From Dyella_B sp035277725 (GTDB taxonomy: Bacteria > Pseudomonadota > Gammaproteobacteria > Xanthomonadales > Rhodanobacteraceae): a stretch of 64,000 bases of DNA. Below the pieces are notes generated by a model that was not told the DNA's origin, did no database searches, and worked only from the letters and a program-made list of their open reading frames with translations. Shown here piece after piece: positions 1 through 9,933 of this stretch; within the stretch, counting starts at the first letter, position 1, and each line of letters begins with the position of its first letter. The stretch spans positions 8,210 to 72,209 of the forward strand of contig NZ_DATEJY010000198.1 in the NCBI RefSeq assembly GCF_035277725.1, in the 5' to 3' direction. The position numbers and the translations under genes are program-made.

Positions 1-264
1 ATCCATGCGGCGTGCTGCTTTGGCGGCGGACTGCAGCCGTAGCCGCACGAACATTTCCACGCCCAACGGCACCACGGGCGCGACCTCGCGTTGCAACGCC
101 GGCGATGGCATGCGCCGCAGTTGCCAGGCATCCGCCAGCATCAAGCAAGCCAGCACGCCGCCGTAAGCCAGCCATGCCGTCAACGGCAGCATGCCGATGC
201 TCGCCAGCACGCCAACCAGCGTCCAGCCAAGCAGCAACCACAGCAGCAACGGCGCCGGTCGCAT
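1..264 (-). CDS. DUF58 domain protein, N-terminal part only
   Basis: Only the first 88 residues lie in the window; the gene runs off the left edge. The start ATG overlaps the MoxR stop as TGATG, which fixes it. The protein opens with MRPAPLLLWLLLGW and has two hydrophobic segments (about residues 5-25 and 29-45), followed by a cytoplasmic-looking stretch that begins RRMPSPALQREV. This matches the membrane-anchored start of DUF58 proteins, which usually carry a vWA-like domain further on and are encoded directly after MoxR ATPases. The C-terminal domain cannot be checked here. Family assignment rests on context plus the N-terminus, so confidence is moderate to good. Last visible gene of the seven-gene minus-strand operon. 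Confidence 0.8.
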   Translation of the reverse strand, partial: MRPAPLLLWLLLGWTLVGVLASIGMLPLTAWLAYGGVLACLMLADAWQLRRMPSPALQREVAPVVPLGVEMFVRLRLQSAAKAARRMD

Positions 265-1256
265 CATTGCCGTGGTGCAGCCACCTTATGGAGCAGCGCG
301 CGAATGACATCATCCGGGCGCTGCCGTTCCACCAGCGCTTCCGGCGCCAGCATCAAACGATGACGCAGCGCCGGCAGCGCAACTGCACGCACGTCATCCG
401 GCGTAACGAAATCCCTGCCATCGATCGCCGCTTGCGCGCGTGCAAGGCGAGCCAATGCCAAGCCGCCACGCGGACCGGCACCGCCGACCACCGCCGGCCA
501 TTCGCGCGTGGCGCGTGCCATGCGCACGGCGTAATCCATCACGGCGGGGTCCATATGCATATGCGCCACGCCTTGTTGCATGGCAAGCAGTTCATCCTGC
601 GTCATCACTTGCTGCACGCGCGAGACATCGAGATCGGCGGCAACCTTGCCGTGCAGTACGTTCTCGACCATGCGTTTCTCGTCTTCCAGCGACGGATAGT
701 TGATCAGTACCTTGATCAGGAAACGATCGAGCTGCGCTTCCGGCAGCGGATAGGTGCCTTCCTGCTCGATCGGGTTTTGCGTGGCGACCACCATGAACGG
801 TGCCGGCAGCGGAAAGCGGCGGCCTTCGATGGTGGCCTGCCCTTCCTGCATCGCTTCCAGCAACGCCGCCTGCGTTTTTGCGGGTGCACGATTGATTTCA
901 TCGGCCAGCAACAGGTTGGCAAACACGGGACCGCGGCGCACCTGGAAGCGCTCGGCCTTGACGTCATAGATGGCGTGGCCGGTCACGTCGGTCGGCATCA
1001 GATCGGGCGTGAACTGGATGCGCCCGAAGCTGCAGTTCATCGCAGCGGCGAGTGCACGCACCAGCAAGGTTTTGCCGAGCCCCGGTACGCCTTCGATCAA
1101 TACGTGGCCGCCGGCCAGCAATGCCATCAATACCTGGTCGAACACGTCGGTCTGGCCGATAAAGGCATGCGCTACCTGCTGCCGCAAGGCATTGGTGCGC
1201 GCATGAATGATGTCGACCGTCATCGGCGCCGCTGGCGCAAGGGTTTCTGTCGTCAT
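264..1256 (-). CDS. MoxR family AAA+ ATPase
   Basis: 330 residues. The Walker A motif GVPGLGKT is near residue 58 and the Walker B region LLLADEINRAPAKTQ near residue 117, followed by the MoxR signature ALLEAMQEGQ and the sensor region VVATQNPIEQEGTYPLPEAQLDRFL. Length and order of motifs are those of a complete MoxR protein. MoxR ATPases act as chaperones or maturation factors, usually together with vWA/DUF58 partners. Start and stop overlap both neighbours by 1-4 bases (ATGA with the DUF4350 gene, TGATG with DUF58), so it is translationally coupled within the operon. The client of this ATPase is not known from the sequence. Confidence 0.95.
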   Translation of the reverse strand: MTTETLAPAAPMTVDIIHARTNALRQQVAHAFIGQTDVFDQVLMALLAGGHVLIEGVPGLGKTLLVRALAAAMNCSFGRIQFTPDLMPTDVTGHAIYDVKAERFQVRRGPVFANLLLADEINRAPAKTQAALLEAMQEGQATIEGRRFPLPAPFMVVATQNPIEQEGTYPLPEAQLDRFLIKVLINYPSLEDEKRMVENVLHGKVAADLDVSRVQQVMTQDELLAMQQGVAHMHMDPAVMDYAVRMARATREWPAVVGGAGPRGGLALARLARAQAAIDGRDFVTPDDVRAVALPALRHRLMLAPEALVERQRPDDVIRALLHKVAAPRQ

Positions 1257-2380
1257 AGGTGGCTCCTTAGCCGCGCCAGAGTCGTCATGCTGCCGCGAAA
1301 CGCCGCTGCGTTCGCCGGCGATTGGAAGGCGTTCTCAATGTGGTGGGCATCCAGCCGGCTGCGTTGTGCCAGCCATGCGTAAAGTTCGTCGCGCTTGAGC
1401 ATGACGCTGGCAGGATCCGTGCGATGCAGGCGCACCAGAATCGCATCGCAAGCCAGGCGATGCAGGCTGCGGCCACTGTCTCGACGAAACAGGAATTCGC
1501 CGACGGCATGGATATGTTCCAGCAATGCACGCCGATGCGCGGCGGGTGCCGGTACCAGCGGCCCGAGACGTTCGCTGCGCATGGCCATCCAACCCAGGAC
1601 CAGCAGCAGCGAGGCGAGCAACGCCGGCCAGCCGCGCATGAAGAGGCTCACCCAGAACGAGTTGCCGATCAGCTTGTACAAGAGAAAAAACTGGCCGCGT
1701 CCAAAATTGGGCGCAAGCAGCCGCATGGCAAATTGCTGTTCGGGACCGTGCTTGAGGCGATCGCGCATAAGGACGTCCATCGCCAAACTCGACAGCAGAC
1801 TGACCGTGCCCTTGCCTATCGGCACGCGCGCAAACAGCAGGCCATCGCTCTCGGGCTTGCCGATGATCACCGAGGCGCGCGCCATCGCCTGCGGTTGCAG
1901 GTAGAAACCCAGCCCGCACATGGGCGGCGACTTTTTTGTGTCGACCTGATCCTTTGCATCCATCGCCAGATTCATGCATAGCGACGTCCATTTCTCAGTC
2001 TTCCGCTGCAAGCCGAGATTGTCATTCAAAGGCGTATCCGCCACGAAGAACGGCGAAAACACCAGATGGCCACCCGCGCGCACCCATTGGCCGATCGCCT
2101 GGGCCTGCAAGGTCGTGATGCCGCTGGTATCGCCATCCATCACCAGCGTATCGCCCGGTTTCAATTGGGGGAGCACCCGATTGAGCAGCACACCGCTGCT
2201 GGCAGGCTGCCCCATGCCGACGAGAATGCGCTCAAGTGCGAAGAATGGGTTGTAATCCGCCTCGCCTTTGGCTGGCGTGGTTTCGGTCACCCAATCGCGC
2301 TTGTAAGTAGCCAAGAACATGGCGCAGCCCAGCAGCACCACGGCGACCACCACCAGTGCGACCAGCAGCCGGCTTTTCAT
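1253..2380 (-). CDS. DUF4350 domain membrane protein
   Basis: 375 residues from MKSRLLVALVVVAVVLLGC. The chosen ATG overlaps the upstream TGA as ATGA; a longer frame upstream would overlap the previous gene without reason. There is one N-terminal membrane segment (residues 4-22), then a periplasmic region of about 240 residues with PFFALERILVGMGQPA and GDTLVMDGDTSGIT, which fits the DUF4350 (GATase-like) fold, and a second membrane segment near residue 240 (WPALLASLLLVLGWMAM). The C-terminal part is cytoplasmic. DUF4350 genes are regularly found beside DUF4129, MoxR and DUF58 genes. The molecular role is unknown. Confidence 0.85.
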   Translation of the reverse strand: MKSRLLVALVVVAVVLLGCAMFLATYKRDWVTETTPAKGEADYNPFFALERILVGMGQPASSGVLLNRVLPQLKPGDTLVMDGDTSGITTLQAQAIGQWVRAGGHLVFSPFFVADTPLNDNLGLQRKTEKWTSLCMNLAMDAKDQVDTKKSPPMCGLGFYLQPQAMARASVIIGKPESDGLLFARVPIGKGTVSLLSSLAMDVLMRDRLKHGPEQQFAMRLLAPNFGRGQFFLLYKLIGNSFWVSLFMRGWPALLASLLLVLGWMAMRSERLGPLVPAPAAHRRALLEHIHAVGEFLFRRDSGRSLHRLACDAILVRLHRTDPASVMLKRDELYAWLAQRSRLDAHHIENAFQSPANAAAFRGSMTTLARLRSHL

Positions 2381-3897
2381 GGTGCCACCTGTTGCGCCGG
2401 CCACCCCGAAAGCAGCTCGTCGACGTGAGTATCGGTGGGATAGCGATCGGCATACGCCGCAAGCTGCCACGTGCGCACGATGGCGATAAGCCGCTCGCGC
2501 CGCGCCGGATCATCCATCGAGCGTGCATGACGCAACCAATCGGATTCCGTCGCATCGATCGGCGCCTGCATGCGCAATGCCAAGGCCGCGCGCTGCACGC
2601 TACCGCGATAGAGCAAAGCCAATGCCTCACGGCGATGACTCGCGTCCCAGCGTTTGCGCACGGCTGCCGCAAGGTCGTCCGGCAAAGGCTCGTCGTGTAC
2701 GGCGCTGCCGCGCAGGATTTTTGGCTTTTCTTTCGGCGCCAGCGACGGCATTGAAACGCGTCGCACATGGCGCACGGCAAAGATGACCAGCGCCATCACC
2801 ACCACGGCCAGCAATCCCCACAGCAGCAGATTGATCAGGGCCGAGCCGAGATTACCGATCATGCCGGCCAGCCATGCGTTCGGCTCCGCAGGCTTGAGTG
2901 TGGGCTGCTGCCGCGGTATCCAGCGCTGCACCCTGCGCTCCTGCCCGAAGCGTGGATCGCGATAGACCTCCGCCGCGGCACGGGCAAACTGCGCATCCTG
3001 ATCGTCGACCGGTTGATGGAATGCATCAGCGACGACAAGCACCGGCGCCTGCTTGAAATGAGTTTGCGTATCGGCAGCATGCGTGAGGGATGGAACGCAT
3101 GCCACGCATAGCAACAGCGCCACGCCCACGCCGGCTTCCAGCAGGCGCTCGCGCAGACGCCGAAACGCGAGATCGATATCCCAGGCTTCCAATTGCGTGC
3201 GGCGATTCAGATACAACGCAAATCCCGCTGCTACATAAAGCGGCTCGACGATACTCATCGCCACGTAAGTCACGCCAGAGAAGATCCACACCAGCGCATG
3301 CCGGAACGCGGGCAGCGTAAACGCCTCATTCAAGTCGCGCATGGAGTCGGGCAAGGTTTCGTTCGGCAGCATCCACGCGGCAAACAGGCACAGGCTGATG
3401 GCAATGACCGCCTCGAACGCCATGCACGTCCAGGTCAAGCCGCTGGCCACGCCGACCAAGGGCCGGCTAAGTACACGCCAGCGCGCGCGGCGCTGTTTAC
3501 CCGCGACGCCTTCGAGCAACTCCATCGGCAGGCGCAAGGCGCGATTGGTATCCACGCGCAAATAAGTCAAACCGGCCAGCGTACGTTTCCATGACCATTG
3601 CCGCTGCGCCCGCAACGTAGCGCGCCACGTGGGTGCTTGCTCGAACACGGCGCGCGACAGCACATACAACGGAATGCGGTCGAACACGGGGCGCAACCAC
3701 CACGGCAGCAGAAAGCCCAGCCACGGCATGCCAAGCAGCCACGCCACAGCCTGGCACAGCAGAAACATCGGCAGGGTGAAGGCAAACCACGCCGACCACA
3801 CCGGCCGCGCATGTGCGCGCAACAGAGTCATGCCCAGGTCCAGCGCTTCCTGCGAGGTGCGCGGACGCAACGCCACACCGATGCGTTCAAGTTGCAC
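2377..3897 (-). CDS. DUF4129 domain membrane protein
   Basis: About 506 residues from a GTG start reading VQLERIGVALRPRT. This start leaves an 11-base overlap with the SpoIIM gene and has a G-rich stretch upstream; an ATG at 3924 would overlap by 38 bases. The first 270 residues hold several hydrophobic segments (for example FTLPMFLLCQAVAWLLGMPW and AVIAISLCLFAAWML). A periplasmic region follows, then another membrane segment (LINLLLWGLLAVVVMALVIF), and a cytoplasmic tail of the DUF4129 type with RKRWDASHRREALALLYRGS. The transglutaminase domain often fused to DUF4129 is absent. Probable envelope component of the MoxR system; no catalytic site recognised. Confidence 0.85.
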   Translation of the reverse strand: MQLERIGVALRPRTSQEALDLGMTLLRAHARPVWSAWFAFTLPMFLLCQAVAWLLGMPWLGFLLPWWLRPVFDRIPLYVLSRAVFEQAPTWRATLRAQRQWSWKRTLAGLTYLRVDTNRALRLPMELLEGVAGKQRRARWRVLSRPLVGVASGLTWTCMAFEAVIAISLCLFAAWMLPNETLPDSMRDLNEAFTLPAFRHALVWIFSGVTYVAMSIVEPLYVAAGFALYLNRRTQLEAWDIDLAFRRLRERLLEAGVGVALLLCVACVPSLTHAADTQTHFKQAPVLVVADAFHQPVDDQDAQFARAAAEVYRDPRFGQERRVQRWIPRQQPTLKPAEPNAWLAGMIGNLGSALINLLLWGLLAVVVMALVIFAVRHVRRVSMPSLAPKEKPKILRGSAVHDEPLPDDLAAAVRKRWDASHRREALALLYRGSVQRAALALRMQAPIDATESDWLRHARSMDDPARRERLIAIVRTWQLAAYADRYPTDTHVDELLSGWPAQQVAP

Positions 3898-4864
3898 GGC
3901 CGCCCCCCGCACCACCACGCACAAGCCACCACAGCACCAGCAACCAGATGCCCGCGCCGCTGCTGAACTTCACAACATCCGGCAGCGCCGCCATCGAAGA
4001 CCAATACGCTTCAATGAAAGCGGCGGCAATCAACATGGCAAACGCGCCCATCGCCAGCCGTGCGCCAGTCCACGCCGCATGGCGCAGAGCCACTTCTCGA
4101 CGCAACCGTCCCGGCGCCAGCAACGCCAGGCCGAACTGCAAGCCGGCGCCACCGGCAATGACGATGGCCGTCAATTCAAAACCCGAGTGCCCCACCACGA
4201 AACGCCAGAACGGGCCACCGTAACCGATGGCATTCAAATGCCCGGCCACGCCGCCCATGATCACGCCATTGGCAGTAAGCACATAGATCGCGCCCACGCC
4301 GAACAACAGGCCCGACGCAAACGTGCGAAAGGCAATGCTGACGTTGTTCATCACGTAGAAGCCGAACATCTGCAGATCAGTACCGCTGCTGCGCCCGATA
4401 TGGCTGTTGGCCGGGTCGTACATGGTGTCGAAATCATGCAGCTGCTTCGCGTTGAACAGCGAATGTGCCAGTTCCGGCTTCCATTGCAGGACGATGTAGA
4501 TCACCACGGCCGGCACATACAGCAACAACGCGGCCACCAGCATGTAACGCCATTGCTGACGCACCAGGCGCGGAAAGTCGGCAATGAGAAACACCGCCAC
4601 CTTGTGCCAGCGCGGTGCCGGCGGACGATAGAGCTGGCGATGACCCATCTGCACGATCTGCTGCAGGCGTTCGGTCACTTCGCGGCTGTAGCCACGCGCT
4701 TGCGCAAGCGCGAGTTGATGGCACACGCGTCGATACGCCTGCGGAAAATCCAGTGCGTGCTCCGATTGCATCGCCACCTGCGCCTTGCGGTCGAGCTGCC
4801 CCAGCCAGGAGCGCAGCACGTCCCATTCCTTTTCATGCAAGGCGACGAACTGCTCCTGCTTCAT
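3887..4864 (-). CDS. Stage II sporulation protein M family membrane protein
   Basis: 325 residues. About 100 cytoplasmic residues rich in charged side chains come first, then at least five hydrophobic segments (YMLVAALLLYVPAVVIYIVL, FASGLLFGVGAIYVLTANG and others), with the family-typical GHSGFELTAIVIAGGAGLQ near residue 230. SpoIIM homologues in non-sporulating proteobacteria commonly sit next to RDD and MoxR genes, as here. In spore formers the protein belongs to the peptidoglycan-remodelling DMP complex; in this setting the role is undetermined. Its start overlaps the upstream RDD stop as ATGA. Confidence 0.9.
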   Translation of the reverse strand: MKQEQFVALHEKEWDVLRSWLGQLDRKAQVAMQSEHALDFPQAYRRVCHQLALAQARGYSREVTERLQQIVQMGHRQLYRPPAPRWHKVAVFLIADFPRLVRQQWRYMLVAALLLYVPAVVIYIVLQWKPELAHSLFNAKQLHDFDTMYDPANSHIGRSSGTDLQMFGFYVMNNVSIAFRTFASGLLFGVGAIYVLTANGVIMGGVAGHLNAIGYGGPFWRFVVGHSGFELTAIVIAGGAGLQFGLALLAPGRLRREVALRHAAWTGARLAMGAFAMLIAAAFIEAYWSSMAALPDVVKFSSGAGIWLLVLWWLVRGGAGGGRAT

Positions 4865-5544
4865 GGCCTTCCCAGCAATCCATTGGCATAGGCGGTGATG
4901 TGCGTAACCGCGGCGGTGCCTTCGCGCCCGGTCAGCGGATAAAGAATGTCGGCCAGTTCTTCTTGGCGCTCCGGCGTGAGTTGCGGCGAACGCTCGGCGA
5001 ATTCGATCACGGCAGCCTGCTCGTCCTGATCGAGCGGCAGCGGCAGCGGTTGCGCCGGAGCAACCGGCACCTTGCTGCCAGCAGGAAGCTCATCGGCATG
5101 AATCACCAGGCTGCCCGCGACGATGTCGCCAATGCGGCGCGCGGACGGATCGATCATGCTGGTCACCAGACCAACGCCGTAGATGCCGGGCAACGCATCG
5201 ACCACGCGCAGCAGGTTGCGTGTGATCGATGGCAGCAAGGTAATCGGCGTGCCATCGGCACTGACCACGCGCAGACCCAAGGCACGCTTGCCGATGGTTT
5301 GCCCGTGAAACCAGACCTCGCACACCACGTTATACGCCCACATCAGCGTGAACATCAGCAGCATGCCCAAACCGGCGCCACCACGTCCGAACACCGCCGA
5401 AAGAATGCCCACGCCGATGGAGAAAACGACCACGCGCAATAACGTATCGAGCAACCAGGCTTGCGCGCGGCCAAAGGCTCCGGCAGCGCGCAGACGCAGG
5501 CTGACGCCTTCCGGCGTTTCGATTTCGCGTACGGTGTCGAGCAT
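4861..5544 (-). CDS. RDD family membrane protein (second RDD gene of the operon)
   Basis: 227 residues. The RDD-type domain starts at about residue 15 with SLRLRAAGAFGRAQAWLLDTLL, where the usual R-x(n)-D pattern is present as RAQAWLLD. Further hydrophobic segments and the conserved GQTIGKRALGLRVV follow. The last 80 residues are a cytoplasmic, acidic extension (LDQDEQAAVIEFAERSPQL) not needed for the core domain. Start overlaps the preceding RDD stop as TGATG. RDD proteins are small membrane proteins linked to transport or osmotic stress in other bacteria; here the operon points to the MoxR envelope system. Confidence 0.9.
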   Translation of the reverse strand: MLDTVREIETPEGVSLRLRAAGAFGRAQAWLLDTLLRVVVFSIGVGILSAVFGRGGAGLGMLLMFTLMWAYNVVCEVWFHGQTIGKRALGLRVVSADGTPITLLPSITRNLLRVVDALPGIYGVGLVTSMIDPSARRIGDIVAGSLVIHADELPAGSKVPVAPAQPLPLPLDQDEQAAVIEFAERSPQLTPERQEELADILYPLTGREGTAAVTHITAYANGLLGRP

Positions 5545-6062
5545 CAGTCGACGATGACGATGGTGTCGGCGATGTAATCGTGGATGCAGCGTTTTTCGTT
5601 GCCGAAGATCACCAATGAATCCGCCAGCCCGATGAAGCGGCCAATGATCGGAATGGCCCCCATCAACGCCACCGGCAACCAGCGCAAAAAGATGACACGT
5701 GAGAGTGTTACTGCCTCACCATTGCTGCGCACGATCTTGATATTGAGCGTGCGCTTGCCAATCGTTTGGCCGTTTCGGCTGAGAAGAATGCAGTTGTAGA
5801 CGAATACGCCAATGACCAGCCCAAAACCGATCAGGCCAGCGAGCATTGGCCATATGGCGGGGCGAAGGCCGCTATTCACGTCTCGATAAACGGCTGCAAT
5901 AAAAATAAATGGCATGACGCAGACAGCGATGATCACACCATCGAGCAAAGCGGCTCCGAGTCGTTGCCCTCGGGTCGCCTTGCGGGCTTCCAGATTTCCA
6001 CCTTGTGATAAAGGCGCATCATCTACCACCGCGCCAGGCGCGGCATACGGATTCGTTTCCAT
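5544..6062 (-). CDS. RDD family membrane protein (first gene of the operon)
   Basis: 172 residues beginning METNPYAAPGAVVDD, a proline-rich cytoplasmic lead typical of many RDD proteins. The RDD motif is in RKATRGQRLGAALLDGVII; hydrophobic segments include VIIAVCVMPFIFIAAVY and MLAGLIGFGLVIGVFVYNCIL, and the GQTIGKRTLNIKIVRSNG loop matches the family. It is the promoter-proximal gene of seven overlapping genes, so transcription should begin in 6063-6155. Two adjacent but divergent RDD copies suggest an old duplication or a heteromeric pair. Confidence 0.9.
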   Translation of the reverse strand: METNPYAAPGAVVDDAPLSQGGNLEARKATRGQRLGAALLDGVIIAVCVMPFIFIAAVYRDVNSGLRPAIWPMLAGLIGFGLVIGVFVYNCILLSRNGQTIGKRTLNIKIVRSNGEAVTLSRVIFLRWLPVALMGAIPIIGRFIGLADSLVIFGNEKRCIHDYIADTIVIVD

Positions 6063-6156
6063 GGCGTGCTTTCCCTATCTGAACACCGGCCCCCATGCCG
6101 ATGTGTGGTTTGAGTATAGGGGCAAGCTATGACAGGCGCGCAAGTAGCGCGCCCGC

Positions 6157-6220
6157 GTAGGCTGGGATGCAATCCCAGCATCGCCACGCCAATGAAAGCT
6201 GGGATGCCATCCCAGCCTAC
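6157..6220. repeat. REP pair, CTGGGAT subtype
   Basis: Inverted pair of GTAG-headed stem-loops. The left arm starts GTAGGCTGGGATGC and the right arm ends GGGATGCCATCCCAGCCTAC, each with its own CTGGGAT/ATCCCAG hairpin. It lies between the start of the RDD operon and the end of the DJ-1/PfpI gene. Confidence 0.9.
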
Positions 6221-6234
6221 GATGCTCAAATCAA

Positions 6235-6780
6235 TTACGCCGCCAGCAATTCAATAAACGCCTTGCCAAACGCCGGAATATCATCCGGCTTGCGACTGGT
6301 CACCAAATTACCGTCGCGAATCACTTCGCGGTCTTCCCAGCGGGCACCGGCGTTTTCCAGATCTTTCTGCAGGCTGGGCCAGGAGGTCATGGTGTGGCCT
6401 TTGACGCAACCGGCGTTGATCAGCGTCCACGGACCATGACAGATCGCCGCGATCGGCTTGTTGGCATCGCCAAAAGCACGCACGAAGGAAACCGCTTCTT
6501 CCTTGAGGCGCAGCTTGTCGGGATTCATTACACCGCCCGGCAGCAGCAAGGCCTCGTAATCATCGGGCTTGGCCTGGCTGAGCGAGCGATCCACTTTCAC
6601 TGCATCGCCCCAGTCGCTGATGTTCCAGCTTTTGATTTCCTTCGCATCGCCGGGCGCGATCACGTCGACCTTGGCGCCGGCTTCTTCGAGCATCCGCTTG
6701 GGCTCGGTCAGCTCGGCGTATTCGAAACCTTCTGTGGCGAGCACGGCAATCTTCTTGCCGGACAAGGATTTGCTGTTCAT
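6235..6780 (-). CDS. DJ-1/PfpI family protein (class I glutamine amidotransferase-like)
   Basis: 181 residues from MNSKSLSGKKIAVLATEGFE; a longer frame upstream has no family similarity. The nucleophile elbow AICHGPW (about residue 112) carries the family Cys-His, and the acidic residue in TEGFEYAEL near residue 20 fits the DJ-1/PfpI triad. Length is normal for the PfpI/YhbO branch, members of which are described as stress-linked proteases or deglycases; the activity cannot be settled from sequence. It stands alone on the minus strand, about 80 bases downstream of the SET gene. Confidence 0.92.
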   Translation of the reverse strand: MNSKSLSGKKIAVLATEGFEYAELTEPKRMLEEAGAKVDVIAPGDAKEIKSWNISDWGDAVKVDRSLSQAKPDDYEALLLPGGVMNPDKLRLKEEAVSFVRAFGDANKPIAAICHGPWTLINAGCVKGHTMTSWPSLQKDLENAGARWEDREVIRDGNLVTSRKPDDIPAFGKAFIELLAA

Positions 6781-6860
6781 GGGCAGACTCCGGGTGAGAG
6801 ACCCAGAGTCTGCAAACGGCCCGATCCAGGCCGCGTATGCCGGCAGTGAGCGCGGCGTGA

Positions 6861-7340
6861 TCAGGGCTTGGGCTGGCGCTTGGGCTTGAGCAGTGTGCCG
6901 GTGCACTTGGGCGAGCCGCACAGGCAGGCCCATTTTTTCTTGAGGCGCGCGGTGTGCGGCACTTCCAGCACGATGCCGTAGTCGTAGGTGAGTTCTTCGC
7001 CAGCCTTGATGTTGCGCTTGGCTTCGATCACCACCTTGTCCTTGCGCAGGTCACCGCTTTCGCTTTCGATCACAAACGCCACGCAGTTCGGCGCGCAGCT
7101 GTGGTTGATCCAGCGCGCCACGTTGCCCTTGCGGTTGGCGTCGAGGATGTATTCCTCGTTGAGCGTGAACAGAAAGGTATGCCCTGTTTCGCCACCGTCG
7201 CCGTACATCTCGTCGGCTTCGTCATGGGTCATCAGCGTGCCCTTGTATTCGATGATTTCTTCACCCTTCTTGAAGGGGGCGGTGGCAAAGACGCCATTGC
7301 CATGGATGGGTGAGCGGCGAGCAACGATGCGACGGGACAT
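6861..7340 (-). CDS. SET domain lysine methyltransferase-like protein
   Basis: 159 residues from MSRRIVARRSPIHGNGVFA; a longer in-frame start at 7472 would add unrelated residues. SET landmarks are all present: GNGVFA near residue 16, NHSCAPNC near residue 85, GEELTYDYG near residue 117, and a post-SET cysteine cluster CLCGSPKCTG near the end. The NHSC and ELTYDY motifs form the AdoMet site and the catalytic tyrosine region. Bacterial single-domain SET proteins of this size are common in Xanthomonadales; the substrate is unknown. The C-terminal KPKRQPKP tail is basic. Confidence 0.93.
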   Translation of the reverse strand: MSRRIVARRSPIHGNGVFATAPFKKGEEIIEYKGTLMTHDEADEMYGDGGETGHTFLFTLNEEYILDANRKGNVARWINHSCAPNCVAFVIESESGDLRKDKVVIEAKRNIKAGEELTYDYGIVLEVPHTARLKKKWACLCGSPKCTGTLLKPKRQPKP

Positions 7341-7484
7341 GGATGACCGTAGTTGGATTGAAAGTGAGAGCAGCCAGTAATGATGCCTGCTCTGTGTGAC
7401 CTTGGGAACCGCATGCGACCATTTCGTTTCAAACGTTTTGCGTGCTGCACGCCCCCATTCCACCCATCCCATTCCCTGTTATAT

Positions 7485-7500
7485 TCAAACAATCGTTTGA
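7485..7500. promoter_or_regulatory. PsrA-like operator palindrome
   Basis: Perfect 16-base inverted repeat TCAAACAATCGTTTGA, ending 9 bases before the lipoprotein start. It matches the pattern (G/C)AAAC-N(2-4)-GTTT(G/C) reported for PsrA, a TetR-type fatty-acid-responsive repressor of beta-oxidation genes in pseudomonads. The second downstream gene is an acyl-CoA dehydrogenase, which fits. A TATATT stretch just upstream could be a -10 box, so binding would block transcription. No psrA gene lies in the window. Confidence 0.6.
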
Positions 7501-7509
7501 GGTGCCTCC

Positions 7510-8007
7510 ATGAAACGACTGCTCCACGGATTGGCCTTGTTGCTGTTGGCAATCGTGCTGACCGCCTGCGGACCGCAACGGCAAAGCGTGTTCCCGCCCA
7601 CCATCACCATCCAGCAAATGCGCGTGCAGCCGGACGGCGCCTGGCAACTCACCCTGCGCTTCCAGAACAACAGCTACACCGGCATGGAATACCAGTCGAT
7701 CGAAGGCAGCTTGCAGGTGGCGCAAGGCATCCCGGTCCGGGTGCATGCCACGTTCAACCTGGACGTGCCCTCTTTCGCCGGCGACGTGGTGCAAGCGGAA
7801 GTGCTGCCGACGCCAGCCATGACGCAGGCCCTGCAGGCCGTGGCCAGCAAGGGCAGTTCCGGCTCCCTGCCCTACGTGCTCAACGGCATCGTGCATTGCG
7901 TGCCGAATCTGGAAGACCACCCGGACAACAAGAATCCGCGTGATTTCCCGGTCAGCAGCAACTCATTCCTCTCGCCGGTTCCCGGTGTCCCCAACACGTA
8001 CCGCTAA
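7510..8007 (+). CDS. Predicted outer-membrane or periplasmic lipoprotein (LEA14/WHy-like)
   Basis: 165 residues. The signal peptide MKRLLHGLALLLLAIVLTAC ends in the lipobox LTAC, with Cys at residue 20 as the lipidated residue. The mature part has a beta-rich pattern (ITIQQMRVQPDGAWQLTLRFQNNS) resembling LEA14-like immunoglobulin-type domains, but this is a weak family call. It shares the PsrA-like operator and is followed after 21 bases by an acyl-CoA dehydrogenase gene, so the two are probably co-transcribed. A role in fatty-acid uptake or envelope lipid handling is inference from context only. Confidence 0.8.
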   Translation: MKRLLHGLALLLLAIVLTACGPQRQSVFPPTITIQQMRVQPDGAWQLTLRFQNNSYTGMEYQSIEGSLQVAQGIPVRVHATFNLDVPSFAGDVVQAEVLPTPAMTQALQAVASKGSSGSLPYVLNGIVHCVPNLEDHPDNKNPRDFPVSSNSFLSPVPGVPNTYR

Positions 8008-8028
8008 CGCTCTACGAAGGATTCAGCC

Positions 8029-9804
<1,776 letters not shown>

Positions 9805-9816
9805 TGCAATGCCTGC

Positions 9817-9887
9817 GTAGGTTGGGGTGCGAACCCCAACATGGCCACCACCAAGATGGCGATGTTGGGGTTCGCACCCCAACCTAC
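9817..9887. repeat. REP pair, TTGGGGTGCG subtype
   Basis: GTAG-headed hairpin with stem TTGGGG/CCCCAA, a spacer of about 20 bases, then the inverted copy ending CCCCAACCTAC. Located 12 bases after the acyl-CoA dehydrogenase stop. Confidence 0.92.
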
Positions 9888-9933
9888 GAAAGTTCCCGGT
9901 AGTCTAGGGAGGCTTATCCAAAGGGGAGTCACC

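Noticed and set aside
9841..9888. Short peptide MLGFAPQPTY repeated in many frames
   Set aside because: It is only the translation of the REP right arm and appears wherever a REP is in frame; not a conserved domain.
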